Assembly: GCF_900113025.1 (NCBI RefSeq) | Contig: NZ_FONT01000006.1 | Span: forward strand, 124,001-188,000 | Reading direction: 5' to 3' | DNA from: Alteribacillus iranensis | GTDB taxonomy: Bacteria; Bacillota; Bacilli; Bacillales; Marinococcaceae | DNA: 64,000 bases | In this document: positions 38,877-48,547 of the stretch, piece after piece | Layout: each line of letters opens with the position of its first letter | Numbering within the stretch: the first letter of the stretch is position 1 | The notes under the pieces: model-generated | Databases searched by the model: none | Seen by the model: only the letters and a program-made list of their open reading frames with translations | Told to the model about the DNA's origin: nothing | Translations under genes and position numbers: made by a program

Positions 38877-39230
38877 ATGATCAATGTTACCGAGGCGGCT
38901 GCTAGTCACGTCCAGCAAATGAAAGAAGAAGAAGGTAACCCAAGTCTTATGCTTCGTGTTGGAGTAAAAGGCGGTGGCTGTTCTGGACTCTCTTACAGTT
39001 TAGGATTTGATGAAAATGTAAATGAAGATGATCAAATCGAAGAAATGAACGGGCTGAAATTAGTAGTGGATAAGGAAAGCGCTCCTATCTTAGATGGTGT
39101 AACCATTGACTATAAACAAAATATGATGGGCGGAGGGTTTACCATTGATAACCCGAATGCCATTGTTTCCTGCGGATGTGGATCATCTTTTAAAACCGCA
39201 ACTCACGCGGGAACACCGGAAGATTGCTAA
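38877..39230 (+). CDS. yutM: IscA/HesB-type Fe-S carrier (YutM)
   Basis: 117 aa A-type carrier. The three conserved cysteines are Cys35 (KGGGCSGLSY) and Cys99, Cys101 (SCGCGSSF). These proteins bind Fe-S clusters or iron and hand them to apo-enzymes. The ATG at 38877 has GAAGGAGG at good spacing; the frame stays open 105 nt upstream without a ribosome binding site. Works with the suf system and YutI. Confidence 0.94.
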   Translation: MINVTEAAASHVQQMKEEEGNPSLMLRVGVKGGGCSGLSYSLGFDENVNEDDQIEEMNGLKLVVDKESAPILDGVTIDYKQNMMGGGFTIDNPNAIVSCGCGSSFKTATHAGTPEDC

Positions 39231-39266
39231 TATGACACCGAGAGAACTCGCTGAAATACGAAAAAG

Positions 39267-39301
39267 AGCCACGGGAACATTATCCCCCGTGGCTTTTTTT
39301 A
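39267..39301. terminator. Terminator after the IscA-like gene
   Basis: AGCCACGGG (39267-39275) / CCCGTGGCT (39286-39294), then TTTTTT. It lies between convergent genes. Confidence 0.9.
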
Positions 39302-39329
39302 TTCCGCCTATTCTACCTAATCAAGAACA

Positions 39330-40319
39330 TTAAAACATATGGGAGCTGTGCCCCGGCTGCAGTCTTGCTTTTGGATCTAAATAAGCTTTGGCATTATTTA
39401 CTGCCGTTGGAGCTTCACCAAAACCAGTGGCAATTAACTTTACTTTGCCATCGTACGTAGTTACATCACCTGCAGCGTAAATGCCTTCAATATTAGTTTC
39501 CATTTTAGAATTCACTTTAATCATATTTTTTTCGAACTCTAATCCCCAATTTTTTATAGGGCCAAGAGAGGATACAAACCCGTAATTACATATTAAACTA
39601 TCCACGCTAATTGATTCCGTCTTATCTCCCTTTACTTCTTCTAAGATTACTTGTTCAATGCGATTACCGTTACCTGCGAGATCTTTAACTTGAAAAGGAG
39701 TTAGAATACGTACATTTGACTTTTCTAATTGTTCAACACTATGTTCATGAGCTCTAAACTTATCACGTCGGTGAACAAGTGTAACGTCAGCGATTGGGTC
39801 AAGCATATTTGCCCAGTCTACTGCTGAATCCCCGCCACCGAGTATCATTACTTTTTGACCTTTAAACTGCTGTAAGTCATTTACAAAATAGTGAAGATTG
39901 CTTTCTTCATATGCTTCACAACCTTCAATTTTAAGTTTGCGAGGTTGAAAGGCACCCACACCGGCAGTAATGATGATTGTTTTAGAATAGTGTGTTTCCT
40001 GGTCAGTCTGTAATTCAAAGATATTCTCGTCGGTTTTCGACACATCATTTACCGACTGATTGAGAACGACTTCCGTCTCAAACATGTTCATTTGCTCGAT
40101 TAAATTATCCACTAACTCTTGGGCACGAATTTTTGGGAAACCTGCTACATCGTATATATACTTCTCTGGATATAAAGCTGATAATTGCCCGCCTAATTGA
40201 GGCATACTCTCTATAATTTTTACTTTCGCTTGGCGCATCCCGCTATAGAAAGCTGTAAATAATCCTGCAGGCCCACCCCCGAGGATCGTTATATCATAAA
40301 TATCTTGTTCTTGGACCAA
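39330..40319 (-). CDS. yumC: Ferredoxin/flavodoxin-NADP+ reductase YumC
   Basis: 329 aa, thioredoxin-reductase-like FNR. It reduces ferredoxin or flavodoxin with NADPH. FAD motif [25 protein letters not shown] motif [13 protein letters not shown], and C-terminal [18 protein letters not shown]; the CxxC of true thioredoxin reductase is missing, as expected. I choose TTG 40319 (GGAGG 8 nt upstream), giving the family N-terminus; an ATG 16 codons earlier is in frame but overlaps no site. Confidence 0.94.
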   Translation of the reverse strand: MVQEQDIYDITILGGGPAGLFTAFYSGMRQAKVKIIESMPQLGGQLSALYPEKYIYDVAGFPKIRAQELVDNLIEQMNMFETEVVLNQSVNDVSKTDENIFELQTDQETHYSKTIIITAGVGAFQPRKLKIEGCEAYEESNLHYFVNDLQQFKGQKVMILGGGDSAVDWANMLDPIADVTLVHRRDKFRAHEHSVEQLEKSNVRILTPFQVKDLAGNGNRIEQVILEEVKGDKTESISVDSLICNYGFVSSLGPIKNWGLEFEKNMIKVNSKMETNIEGIYAAGDVTTYDGKVKLIATGFGEAPTAVNNAKAYLDPKARLQPGHSSHMF

Positions 40320-40753
40320 AGTGTCCACCTCCATCTTAACTTCTTCATACAATCTTATTATAAGCATAGGAGTATTTATTTTAAAAGAAAGAGAAGTGAA
40401 GAATAGTATCTATGTTTATACGATTGGAGTAAAAATAGCTTGTCTTCCCCCCTGAAACCTTTGATTTAGTGGGAATTCGATACTAAGAACATTCTCTTCG
40501 TTCTTAAATATAATTTTTGTGTCAGCGGCACTGTCTCCCCTTTGAAGTTTGTTATAAGCAAAGGAATAAGATTTTTCAACAAAGGATTACACAGTCTCTA
40601 AAAAAGAGGTTGAAAAACATATTGAAAAGAAATAAGATAGTACATGTATGGGTTGTGACGAATTTACGACAAAGAAAATACATATTCGACAATGTGTGTC
40701 AGCGTGTATTATTCACTGTGTCCCTGTACGGGTTTGTTTTTTTATGCCCTAAC
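40320..40753. other. Intergenic region between yumC and ndh
   Basis: About 430 nt without a credible gene. An 80-codon open frame at 40517-40759 has no ribosome binding site and an unlikely composition. The part before ndh contains the Rex-like site described separately; otherwise I see only A/T-rich sequence and isolated GTGA/TCAC half-sites (for example 40655 and 40708). Confidence 0.5.
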
Positions 40754-40771
40754 TCGTGAATAAAATCACAA
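40754..40771. promoter_or_regulatory. Rex-like operator upstream of ndh
   Basis: TCGTGAATAAAATCACAA matches the Rex consensus TTGTGAAWWWWTTCACAA at 12 of 14 fixed positions and carries the WWWW centre. It overlaps a possible -10 (TAAAAT 40761-40766). Rex represses NADH dehydrogenase and fermentation genes when NADH is low and is the known regulator of ndh in B. subtilis. Confidence 0.6.
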
Positions 40772-40815
40772 ACTTTTTTTATGCCCTTGAAAATATTAAG
40801 AAAATGGAAGTGATG

Positions 40816-42018
40816 ATGTTGGCAATGAAACCGAACATTTTAATTTTAGGCGCAGGATACGGTGGAATGGTTACTGCGGCAAAGATTACAAAAGAGCTTG
40901 GACCGAATGAAGCAAATATTACGTTGGTTAGCAAGCATGATTACCATTATCAAACTACTTGGCTCCATGAACCAGCAGCGGGCACACTTGATTCCGACCG
41001 CACTCGCATGCCAGTCAGTCAACTCATCGGTGGGAAAAAAATAGATTTTGTACTCGGTGAAGTGGAGCAAGTGCACCCGGAGGAAAATAAAGTATCACTA
41101 TCCAATGGTGAGCAGCTTGATTATGATTACGTAGTAGTTGCTGTAGGGGCGATCCCGGAAACTTTTGGTGTAGAGGGAGTTTTTGAACATTCCTTTAATC
41201 AATGGACGGTAAATGGGGCACGTGAATTAAAAGAGCATACAGAATATATGTTTGCAAAATATAACAATGAACCGAAAGATGAATATCTTACGTTTGTAGT
41301 AGCTGGAGCAGGTTTCACAGGGATTGAATATCTAGGTGAATTAAGCGTACGAGTACCTGAGCTATGTAAGAAATATGACGTCCCTCTTAATAAAGTGAAA
41401 ATATATTGTGTTGAGGCTGCGCCGACCGCTCTTCCTGGGTTTGATCCAGAGCTGGTAGAGTATGCAATGAATTTACTGGAAAATCGCGGAGTTGAATTCA
41501 AAATTGGAACACCAATTAGTGAAGTCACGGAGAACGGTGTGACACTAAAAGGTGGCGAAGAAATAAACGCAGAGACAGTCATATGGGCAACTGGTGTCCG
41601 TGGCAACCCAATTATAGAGAAATCTGGTTTTGAGAACATGAGAGCTAGAGTTAAAGTGGAAAAAGATTTACGTGCGCCTGGATACGAGAACGTCTTTATT
41701 ATTGGAGACTGCTCACTGATTATTAATGAAGAAACAGAACGTCCTTATCCTCCGACTGCACAAATTGCAATGCAGCAAGGAGAAACAGTCGTTAAAAATA
41801 TCAAAGCACTTATAAAAGGCGGAGAGCTTCAAGAGTTTAAGCCTGATATTAAGGGTACTGTCGCTTCCTTGGGAGGAAAAGAAGCAATTGGTGTAGTCGG
41901 CGATAAAAAACTGTTCGGCACATCAGCTCATTTCATGAAAAAAATGATTGATAACCGGGCATTATGGATTTTAGGTGGAGCTGGTTTAGTTCTTAAGAAA
42001 GGGAAAAACCCGTTTTAA
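40816..42018 (+). CDS. Type II NADH dehydrogenase (Ndh/YumB)
   Basis: 400 aa from ATG 40816 (GGAAG 5 nt upstream; ATG 40825 also possible). Membrane-peripheral flavoprotein that oxidises NADH and reduces menaquinone. FAD motif [16 protein letters not shown] motif [25 protein letters not shown] and [14 protein letters not shown], and a C-terminal region [19 protein letters not shown] for membrane contact. Closest in style to B. subtilis YumB. The Rex-like operator suggests control by the NADH/NAD+ ratio. Confidence 0.93.
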   Translation: MLAMKPNILILGAGYGGMVTAAKITKELGPNEANITLVSKHDYHYQTTWLHEPAAGTLDSDRTRMPVSQLIGGKKIDFVLGEVEQVHPEENKVSLSNGEQLDYDYVVVAVGAIPETFGVEGVFEHSFNQWTVNGARELKEHTEYMFAKYNNEPKDEYLTFVVAGAGFTGIEYLGELSVRVPELCKKYDVPLNKVKIYCVEAAPTALPGFDPELVEYAMNLLENRGVEFKIGTPISEVTENGVTLKGGEEINAETVIWATGVRGNPIIEKSGFENMRARVKVEKDLRAPGYENVFIIGDCSLIINEETERPYPPTAQIAMQQGETVVKNIKALIKGGELQEFKPDIKGTVASLGGKEAIGVVGDKKLFGTSAHFMKKMIDNRALWILGGAGLVLKKGKNPF

Positions 42019-42056
42019 ACTAGGCTTCAGTCAGAATGATGAATATAATGTCCCGT

Positions 42057-42085
42057 ATCCTGCAGGATGAAAGGTCTTGCAGGAT
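42057..42085 (+). terminator. Weak terminator after ndh
   Basis: ATCCTGCA (42057-42064) / TGCAGGAT (42078-42085), followed by ATTATTATTTC rather than a clean T-run. Confidence 0.5.
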
Positions 42086-42184
42086 ATTATTATTTCACAT
42101 GTTAGACATATCTTTTTTGTATAATAAGAAATTGATGAATGTTATTGCGTTGCGTACACTTTCTTTTTGATGGAGGTGGTTTTT

Positions 42185-42514
42185 ATGACAGGAATAGGAA
42201 GTCTACCGCAGTTAATTATATCCATGCTCCTTTTTCTATTATTATTCTTCGGTATAGGATTTTTACTTAATATGATTCTTCGATCGACTTGGATTATGGC
42301 AGTTGTTTATCCAGTCGTTGTCATTTTAATTATAGATAATGTAGGGTTTTTTGATTATATCTTTTCGCCCGTCTCTTCATTTCGTGCATTAGGTGATCAT
42401 TTTGCTGCTTTACAGCTTGTCGATATTCTTATTTTGTCTTGTGGAATGGCGGGATCAGTGATAGCTGGAATAGTAATTAAAATGCTGCGAGCCCGTGGCT
42501 ATCAAATGTTTTAA
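42185..42514 (+). CDS. yuiB: YuiB family membrane protein
   Basis: 109 aa, three hydrophobic segments, matching YuiB in length and place (after yumB, before yuiC). ATG 42185 follows GGAGGTGG. No function is known. A terminator closes the gene. Confidence 0.82.
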   Translation: MTGIGSLPQLIISMLLFLLLFFGIGFLLNMILRSTWIMAVVYPVVVILIIDNVGFFDYIFSPVSSFRALGDHFAALQLVDILILSCGMAGSVIAGIVIKMLRARGYQMF

Positions 42515-42577
42515 CACTGTCGGCATTATCCTTCTTGTTTTCTTAGAATTCAACAGGGAGCCGATAGTGTTTTTTTA
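42513..42577 (+). terminator. Terminator after yuiB
   Basis: AACACTGTCGGC (42513-42524) / GCCGATAGTGTT (42560-42571), a long-loop stem followed by TTTTT. Confidence 0.7.
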
Positions 42578-42708
42578 TGCAAAGAAGAAGAAGGGAAAAG
42601 CGAGCGGCAATTTACGAAATTATGTTTTACAAATATTCTTGTACCTCTCACAGAGAATAAAATTTTTCTTTTTGGAAAGGATGTTGTTGTGAGAGGAGTT
42701 GTTGGAAA

Positions 42709-43371
42709 ATGACTATAATTTTTAGACGTACAAGTATGATCGTGTTATTTACCATGGCTTTAGTGACAACCTTATCTTATATTACAAATGTGAAAGCTCA
42801 GGACCTTCCTGGTTATTTTTATCAGTATTTTCAAACAGAGGAACCAACAATGAAATACCATTCTGAAGTTCCTGAAAAACAAGGAAGTCCAATAGAGAGA
42901 CGCTCCCCTATCGAAGCGGAGGAAAAACCAGCAATTAAAAAAGAGTCTGAACCATTGTTTGAGGCTGAAGGTCCTACAGAAGTTGTAACCGCTACAGGAT
43001 ATACTGCTGGTTATGAATCGACAGGAAAGACTATGGAGCATCCAGCATATGGAGTTACTTATTCAGGAGTAGAAGTCAGAAGAGACAATGTTTCTACAAT
43101 CGCTGCGGATCCAAATTTATTCCCCATTGGAACCCTTTTGTACATCCCCGGATATGGGTATGGGGTGGTAGCTGATACAGGTTCTGCAATTAAAGGAAGG
43201 AAGATAGATCTTTATTATGACACGGTAGAAGATGTTTATAACGAATGGGGAAAGCGTAAGGTAGAAGTACAAGTAATAAAAAAAGGGGACGGGACGTTAG
43301 AAGAGGCAGAAGTGATGGCGCTGAACAAAGAAGGGGCATTGCCAGCAATCACATCAGAATTCAAACCGTAA
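42709..43371 (+). CDS. yuiC: 3D-domain (Sps/YuiC-type) cell-wall protein
   Basis: 220 aa with an N-terminal signal or anchor (residues 5-30) and a C-terminal 3D domain (from about residue 90: [52 protein letters not shown]) carrying the three aspartates of the family. YuiC is a stationary-phase-survival type muralytic enzyme (lytic transglycosylase) in B. subtilis. Between lie about 60 residues rich in Pro, Glu and Lys, a flexible linker. It is exported to the wall. Confidence 0.9.
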   Translation: MTIIFRRTSMIVLFTMALVTTLSYITNVKAQDLPGYFYQYFQTEEPTMKYHSEVPEKQGSPIERRSPIEAEEKPAIKKESEPLFEAEGPTEVVTATGYTAGYESTGKTMEHPAYGVTYSGVEVRRDNVSTIAADPNLFPIGTLLYIPGYGYGVVADTGSAIKGRKIDLYYDTVEDVYNEWGKRKVEVQVIKKGDGTLEEAEVMALNKEGALPAITSEFKP

Positions 43372-43489
43372 ACTAACGTCTCCCGTGATATTGTAGAAAA
43401 GCATCAATCTTCATAAGTGGGTCTAAGAGGGAGAATGATCATATTAAATAAGTGTTGTACATTTGTACATGGAGAACATGTTTTTCTAG

Positions 43490-43969
43490 TCAGTTAAAAA
43501 CGATCATTTGACCAATAATAGCTATTAATATTCCAAGAAGTGCTCCAAAAAAAACCTCAATTGGCTGATGGCCTAGCAATTCCTTTAATTCCTCTCTTTT
43601 TTCCGTATCTCCTTTATGCTGCCATGATTTAGCTTCTGTAACAAATTTATTAAAATCTACGACGAGTTGATTAATCACGGTAGCGTGATAACCAGCGTGC
43701 CTGCGGACCCCTGTAGCATCAAACATGACAATGATTCCAAAAACAGTACAAATAGCAAAAAGCCCTGAATCGAAGCCATGTTCGATACCAATAGCAGTGG
43801 ACACGGAAGTGACAGCAGCGGAGTGAGAGCTAGGCATACCTCCTGTGCTGGTGACCAACGTAAGGTCCCATTTTTTTGAAGCTATATAAGAGAGAGGGAT
43901 CTTGATCCCTTGGGCAAAAAGTACTGAAAATAGTGCAATCCAAAGTGGAAAATTGTGAAATACATCCAT
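43490..43969 (-). CDS. yuiD: Divergent PAP2-family membrane protein YuiD
   Basis: 159 aa, about four to five helices. The PAP2-like motifs are reduced: TSTGGMPSSHSAAVTS, and FDATGVRRHAG, then HQPIEVFFGALLG. Related to phosphatidic-acid phosphatases/acid phosphatases but the family is of unknown substrate. I take ATG 43969 (AGGAGAGG about 12 nt upstream); the frame reaches 44113 without support. Convergent with yuiC. Confidence 0.86.
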   Translation of the reverse strand: MDVFHNFPLWIALFSVLFAQGIKIPLSYIASKKWDLTLVTSTGGMPSSHSAAVTSVSTAIGIEHGFDSGLFAICTVFGIIVMFDATGVRRHAGYHATVINQLVVDFNKFVTEAKSWQHKGDTEKREELKELLGHQPIEVFFGALLGILIAIIGQMIVFN

Positions 43970-44163
43970 AAGCTTGTACGACCTCTCCTCTATAAAATGA
44001 AACTTCCATTCAAGTATTTTTATCTGTATATTCTGCAGATGAGGCTGTATACCAGGTCTCTCCACCCAATATCGAAAAAGCAATCTGTCACTTTCGGTTG
44101 ACAATACAGACACTTTTACATGTGCGCGGATTTGAAAAAAGTCTTTTATAAACTAGCACCTGC

Positions 44164-44172
44164 TGGTATAAT
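44164..44172 (+). promoter_or_regulatory. Extended -10 promoter with a downstream palindrome
   Basis: TGGTATAAT is an extended -10. The perfect 14-bp palindrome TATTTTCGAAAATA (44195-44208) lies 22 nt further on, a place where a repressor would block transcription. What gene this serves is unclear, because dctQ starts over 300 nt downstream. Confidence 0.45.
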
Positions 44173-44194
44173 GTTACTATCTTAATTTTTCCGA

Positions 44195-44208
44195 TATTTT
44201 CGAAAATA
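44195..44208. repeat. Perfect 14-bp palindrome, possible operator
   Basis: TATTTTCGAAAATA equals its own reverse complement and lies in the leader between the two promoter candidates of the TRAP operon. Confidence 0.45.
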
Positions 44209-44409
44209 AGCGCACACTACACATTAAATTATAACATAAGCTTGTAATTTCTTACTTTTCTTTTCTTAAAATAATATTAAAAACTTACTACTCTTCATCT
44301 TAAAATAGAGAATCTATGTTGTAGGGCGGAATGAAAAAGAAGAAGTGAGCTGACCGTAGCTTTTACTGTTATATTAGGTAAAATTCGGTAAAATCGTCTT
44401 GTATTCCGG

Positions 44410-44439
44410 TTGATGAGAGTAAGTCATGTCAGTTACAAT
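44410..44439 (+). promoter_or_regulatory. SigA-type promoter near dctQ
   Basis: TTGATG (44410-44415), 18 nt, TACAAT (44434-44439), about 60 nt before the dctQ start. Confidence 0.45.
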
Positions 44440-44498
44440 AGTTTTCATTCAGAAAATTATAACCAATTAGCGGCAGTGACGTAGATGGGATGTGTGTA

Positions 44499-45050
44499 AT
44501 GATGAAAGTGATTAAGTGGCTTGATAATATACTTCGAAGAGTAGAAGAAGTAATTTTAAGTCTGGCGATTCTCGTAATTACCGTGATGGTAGCTGGCAAC
44601 GCTGTTAGTCGTAACTTCTTTGGGAACAGCTGGGCCTTTGCGGAAGAGATAAGTCAATTAGCTTTATTTATGGCTACTTTCATGGGTATAAGTTACGTTG
44701 CAAGAAAAGGTAGACATATTAGTATGTCCGCTTTGTTTGACACCGTCCCTTTTGGGTTTCGGAAAGCACTTGCTCTGTTAATTCCACTTACTACTGGGAT
44801 TATTTTACTAGGTCTTGCCTATTTCTCTTGGGGTTACGTACAAAGTGTAATTGACTCTGGGAGAGTAACCTCTGCATTGCGGCTGCCTTATTACATAATG
44901 ATTATATGGGCTCCAATCGGTTTCGTTTTAGGGGCTCTGCAGTTTTTTAGAAACTTCTGGGTGAACGTTAGAAACAAAGATGTTTACTTGGCTGCAGAGA
45001 GGAAAGATTATGACGATGATACGGATGTGGAAAACCCACCATCTATTTAA
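44499..45050 (+). CDS. TRAP transporter small permease (DctQ)
   Basis: 183 aa from ATG 44499 (AGATGGGA 8 nt upstream; ATG 44490 lies within this site). Four hydrophobic helices with the DctQ pattern NAVSRNFFGNSWAFAEEISQ and YVARKGRHISM. It is the small membrane subunit of a tripartite ATP-independent periplasmic-type transporter, which takes up organic acids with a Na+ or H+ gradient. First of dctQ-dctM-dctP. Confidence 0.93.
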   Translation: MMKVIKWLDNILRRVEEVILSLAILVITVMVAGNAVSRNFFGNSWAFAEEISQLALFMATFMGISYVARKGRHISMSALFDTVPFGFRKALALLIPLTTGIILLGLAYFSWGYVQSVIDSGRVTSALRLPYYIMIIWAPIGFVLGALQFFRNFWVNVRNKDVYLAAERKDYDDDTDVENPPSI

Positions 45051-45075
45051 AAAATTAGAATAGCGGGGAATGCCA

Positions 45076-46341
45076 ATGGTTACTACATTATTAGCAATTA
45101 TGGTTATATTTCTTGTACTTGGTTTTCCAATGATGATCCCATTGATTTTGGCTCCATTAGTTGTAGTATTAATATTTTTCCCAAATGTAGAGCCATTTTT
45201 CATGATCCAGCAAATGATGGAAGGGATATCAAACTATGCGTTATTAGCTGTTCCTTTATTCATATTTGCAGCGGACATTATGTCGATGGGGAGGACTTCT
45301 AATCGGTTACTTGATTTCATTGGTTCTTTTATCGGTCACTTGCGAGGCGGCTATGCCATCACCACTGCCGCTGCTTGTACGTTATTCGGATCGATCTCCG
45401 GTTCAACACAGGCTACTGTAGTTGCGATCGGAAAGCCTATGCGTGAGAGACTCTTAAGAGTAGGGTATAAGGACTCCACAGCGATTGCATTAATCATTAA
45501 CTCCAGTGACGTGGCGCTTCTTATACCGCCTAGTATTGGAATGATCATTTACGGAATTGCCTCTAATACTTCAATTGGAGATTTGTTTATCGCAGGTATC
45601 ATTCCAGGAATCATTATTTTTCTTTTCTTTGCTCTTTATTCTTACATACACGCACGGCTTTATAAAATACCGCTTGCGGATAAATTTACATGGGGAGACA
45701 GGTTCCGGTATACATGGAGAGCAGTACTGCCTCTTATGTTTCCCGTTATCATTGTAGGTGGGATATATACCGGCTTTTTTACACCTACAGAAGCAGCCGG
45801 GATATCTGTATTGTATGCGCTAATATTGGAATTGCTCATTTTTCGATCTTTCGGCTTTAAAGAAGTGCCTAAAATAGCTCTATCAACTGGATTGGTTACG
45901 TCCGCGGTGTTTATTCTTGTTGCTGGCGGCCAGGCATTTGCCTGGGCTATTTCATACGCACGAATACCTCAGCTAATGTCTGAAGTGTTTCTCTCGGGAG
46001 ATCCAGGCCCTATCTACGTGCTAATTATAATATCGATCTTTTTCTTCATAGGATGTATGTTCGTTGATCCAATTGTAGTTATTTTAATCTTAACTCCTAT
46101 ATTTGCTCCTGCTGCCATGGATGCGGGGATTGATCCTGTCCATCTAGGGGTTATTGTTACATTCCAGGCTGCGCTTGGTTCTGCTACGCCGCCGTTTGGG
46201 GTGGACATATTTACGGCGAGTGCAGTGTTTAACCGATCCTATCTTGATACGATAAGGGGTACGCCGCCATTTATAGGGATGCTACTATTAGTTTGGGTAC
46301 TGCTTGTGTTCTTTCCACAGCTATCTCTGTTCCTGTTATAA
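45076..46341 (+). CDS. TRAP transporter large permease (DctM)
   Basis: 421 aa, about twelve helices, DctM/IT superfamily. Family motifs GYAITTAAACTLFGSISGSTQATVVAIGKPM and PPSIGMIIYGIASNTSIGDLFIAG near the substrate gate. The ATG at 45076 has GGGGAA 6 nt upstream; the ATG at 45070 is too close. Na+-coupled uptake suits a halophile. Specific substrate cannot be read from the permease. Confidence 0.94.
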   Translation: MVTTLLAIMVIFLVLGFPMMIPLILAPLVVVLIFFPNVEPFFMIQQMMEGISNYALLAVPLFIFAADIMSMGRTSNRLLDFIGSFIGHLRGGYAITTAAACTLFGSISGSTQATVVAIGKPMRERLLRVGYKDSTAIALIINSSDVALLIPPSIGMIIYGIASNTSIGDLFIAGIIPGIIIFLFFALYSYIHARLYKIPLADKFTWGDRFRYTWRAVLPLMFPVIIVGGIYTGFFTPTEAAGISVLYALILELLIFRSFGFKEVPKIALSTGLVTSAVFILVAGGQAFAWAISYARIPQLMSEVFLSGDPGPIYVLIIISIFFFIGCMFVDPIVVILILTPIFAPAAMDAGIDPVHLGVIVTFQAALGSATPPFGVDIFTASAVFNRSYLDTIRGTPPFIGMLLLVWVLLVFFPQLSLFLL

Positions 46342-46386
46342 CAGGAGTGAGAATAGATATATTGAACGAAAAGGGGGAAATGTTGC

Positions 46387-47469
46387 ATGAAAAAAAGAAA
46401 ATTTGGGTTGTTAGGAAGTACTGCTCTTGTGACATCGATGCTTCTCGCCGCTTGCGGTGGCGGAGGTGGTGATAACGGTGGTGAGTCTGCTGATGGAGGA
46501 GAAGCAGGCGAGGAAACGTATAACTGGCGTTTTATCACAGAAGAATATGATGGGCAAGTTCAATTTGACTATGCCGAAGAGTTTGCGAGTCGATTAGAAG
46601 AAAAATCAGACGGACAAATTAACATCGATGTTTATGAATTTGGAGGACTTGGAAGCGAAATTGACCAAGTAGAACAGTTACAAAGCGGTGCGGTAGAAAT
46701 GGCTATTGTGTCGCCTGGTTTCACTGGTACGATGGTAGATGAAGCTCAAATTTTTTCATTGCAATACCTATTGCCGAGTGATCAAGAACAAGTTCATGAA
46801 TTGTTAAATACGAGTGAAGCAATTAACGAAGATTTAGCAGCCTTGTATGAAGAAAACAACATCAAACCATTATCTTTCTTTACAGAAGGCTTTACAAATT
46901 GGACAGCAAATAAGGAATTATCAGAGCCGTCTCATTTTGAAGGAGTAAAATTCAGAACGCAAGATTCTCCGCTCAATCAGATGTCTTACGAAACATATGG
47001 AGCGGATCCAACGGTTATGAGTGCGGGTGATCTTTACTCTGCACTTCAGCAAGGTACTGTTGATGCACAGGAAAACCCTATATTCTTTATAGCAGATTCT
47101 TCTTACCATGAAGTACAAGACTATTTAATGATTTCCAATCATAACAGTTATGTAGCAATGATGACTGTAAATCCTACTTTCTACAATGATCTTCCTGATG
47201 ACATTAAGGCTATGTTTGACGAAACAGTAGAAGAAATGCGCGATGTTGGATTCCAAATTCAAGATGATCTCAATAGCGAGTATATAGAGGTGATTGAGGA
47301 AGACACGGATAATCCGACAGAAGTTGTGGAACTTACAGAAGAGCAGCGCGATGCTTTCCGTGAGCTTCAAGAACCACTGCGTGATTATTACCGCGAAAAT
47401 GGCGGAGAACAAGCAGGAGAAATTTTAGATAAATTAACTTCTGAAATCGAAGAAATTACAGGAGAGTAA
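46387..47469 (+). CDS. TRAP transporter substrate-binding lipoprotein (DctP)
   Basis: 360 aa. Signal peptide with lipobox LLAAC (Cys21), a Gly/Asp-rich linker (GGGGGDNGGESADGGEAG), then a DctP-type solute-binding domain with the FRTQDSPLNQMSYETYGADP region that holds the conserved arginine for a carboxylate. Anchored outside the cell to feed DctQM. The strongly acidic tail and linker fit a salt-tolerant extracytoplasmic protein. Substrate is probably an organic acid, exact one unknown. Followed by a strong terminator. Confidence 0.93.
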   Translation: MKKRKFGLLGSTALVTSMLLAACGGGGGDNGGESADGGEAGEETYNWRFITEEYDGQVQFDYAEEFASRLEEKSDGQINIDVYEFGGLGSEIDQVEQLQSGAVEMAIVSPGFTGTMVDEAQIFSLQYLLPSDQEQVHELLNTSEAINEDLAALYEENNIKPLSFFTEGFTNWTANKELSEPSHFEGVKFRTQDSPLNQMSYETYGADPTVMSAGDLYSALQQGTVDAQENPIFFIADSSYHEVQDYLMISNHNSYVAMMTVNPTFYNDLPDDIKAMFDETVEEMRDVGFQIQDDLNSEYIEVIEEDTDNPTEVVELTEEQRDAFRELQEPLRDYYRENGGEQAGEILDKLTSEIEEITGE

Positions 47470-47483
47470 GAAAGATTAGTTAG

Positions 47484-47516
47484 ACTGCGGGTGAGAAAAT
47501 CACCCGCAGTTTTTTT
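47484..47516 (+). terminator. Terminator of the TRAP operon
   Basis: ACTGCGGGTGA (47484-47494) / TCACCCGCAGT (47500-47510), then TTTTTT. Confidence 0.93.
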
Positions 47517-47733
47517 GAGATCGGAATTTAAAAGTTGTACCAATTTAAGTGTTTCTCTCTGGCTAGGAAGAGACCTCTTAGTAGGGAGCTGATGGGAAAG
47601 TAACTGTTGTGGAGCCATTTATTTTCTATTCGTCACCTATTGGTTATCTAGAAGGAAAGGGGTAGAATAAAATAGAAACAGATAATAACTGAATTGTGAT
47701 AGTGAGATGTAAAAGGATTGGCGAGGAGGCAAC

Positions 47734-48453
47734 ATGAACAATTCTATCGAAGTGATTGCTCACAGAGGATCAACTACCCCTACTATACGAGAGAATACCA
47801 TATTGGCTTTTCGAAAGGCTATTGAATGGAAGGCAGACATGATAGAAACAGATGTTAGACGAATGAAAGACGGGACTTTAGTGTGTGCTCATAACCCAGA
47901 CTGGAAAGGGAAACGTCTGTCTGATATGACATACGAGGAATGGAAGAGATTAACCCTCACGGAAGAAGGATGGCAGCCAGCTCGCTTAAAGGAAACTTTC
48001 GAGTTATGTGAAGGAAGAATCCCGCTTAATTTAGAGATCAAAGAAAAGGATATAGAGAGCGAGGTTTTTCAAGCAATCCCTGAATCGTACCCTGTTCAAG
48101 ATTTATTATTCTCTTCTTTTGAAGACCAAGTCATAAAGAAAATAAAATCAATAAATAGCAACGTAAAAACTTCTCTAATAGTTGGGAAGTCCATGTTAGG
48201 AAAAGCAAAAATAAAAGGAAAAACATACTGGCGAGATTATTACCCAGAGACACGTCTTCGAGAAACTGATGCAGATGCCATCTGCCCATACTATAAGTTA
48301 CTAGATCGTAACTTTGTGTCCAGACTCCGTGGCAATGGATACAGGATGTACGTTTGGACGGTAAATAAGGAAGAGAAATTACGAGAAGTGAAAAACTATG
48401 AAATCGATGGTATTTTTACTGACGATGTTCCTCTAGCGTTCAGGATCTTTTAA
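47734..48453 (+). CDS. Glycerophosphodiester phosphodiesterase
   Basis: 239 aa TIM-barrel GDPD. It hydrolyses glycerophosphodiesters to glycerol-3-phosphate and an alcohol. Motifs IAHRGSTTPTIRENTILAF (catalytic HR and E), ETDVRRMKDGTLVCAHNPDW and LNLEIKE, and the C-terminal VWTVNKEE. No signal peptide, so UgpQ-like and cytosolic. GCGAGGAGG precedes the ATG. Confidence 0.93.
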   Translation: MNNSIEVIAHRGSTTPTIRENTILAFRKAIEWKADMIETDVRRMKDGTLVCAHNPDWKGKRLSDMTYEEWKRLTLTEEGWQPARLKETFELCEGRIPLNLEIKEKDIESEVFQAIPESYPVQDLLFSSFEDQVIKKIKSINSNVKTSLIVGKSMLGKAKIKGKTYWRDYYPETRLRETDADAICPYYKLLDRNFVSRLRGNGYRMYVWTVNKEEKLREVKNYEIDGIFTDDVPLAFRIF

Positions 48454-48547
48454 AAGCATTGTCTGATGAGTGGAAAAACAAATTCATTTGCATCCGATGC
48501 TAGAATCATTGTATGATCAAAACAGAGAATCTAAAAGGAGTGTTTAT

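Larger units (their letters stand above)
43970..44498. other. Regulatory intergenic region ahead of the TRAP operon
   Basis: About 530 nt between divergent yuiD and dctQ. It holds an extended -10 at 44164-44172, a perfect 14-bp palindrome at 44195-44208 and a second promoter at 44410-44439, each listed separately. No gene is evident. Confidence 0.6.

Noticed and set aside
39231-39333. Possible small protein MTPRELAEIRKRATG... after the IscA-like gene
   Set aside because: The sequence looks protein-like at first and GGAAG precedes the ATG, but the frame runs straight through the transcription terminator. It may be a remnant of a gene.
40517-40759. 80-codon ORF ahead of ndh
   Set aside because: No ribosome binding site, unusual composition, and it ends inside the Rex-like operator region.
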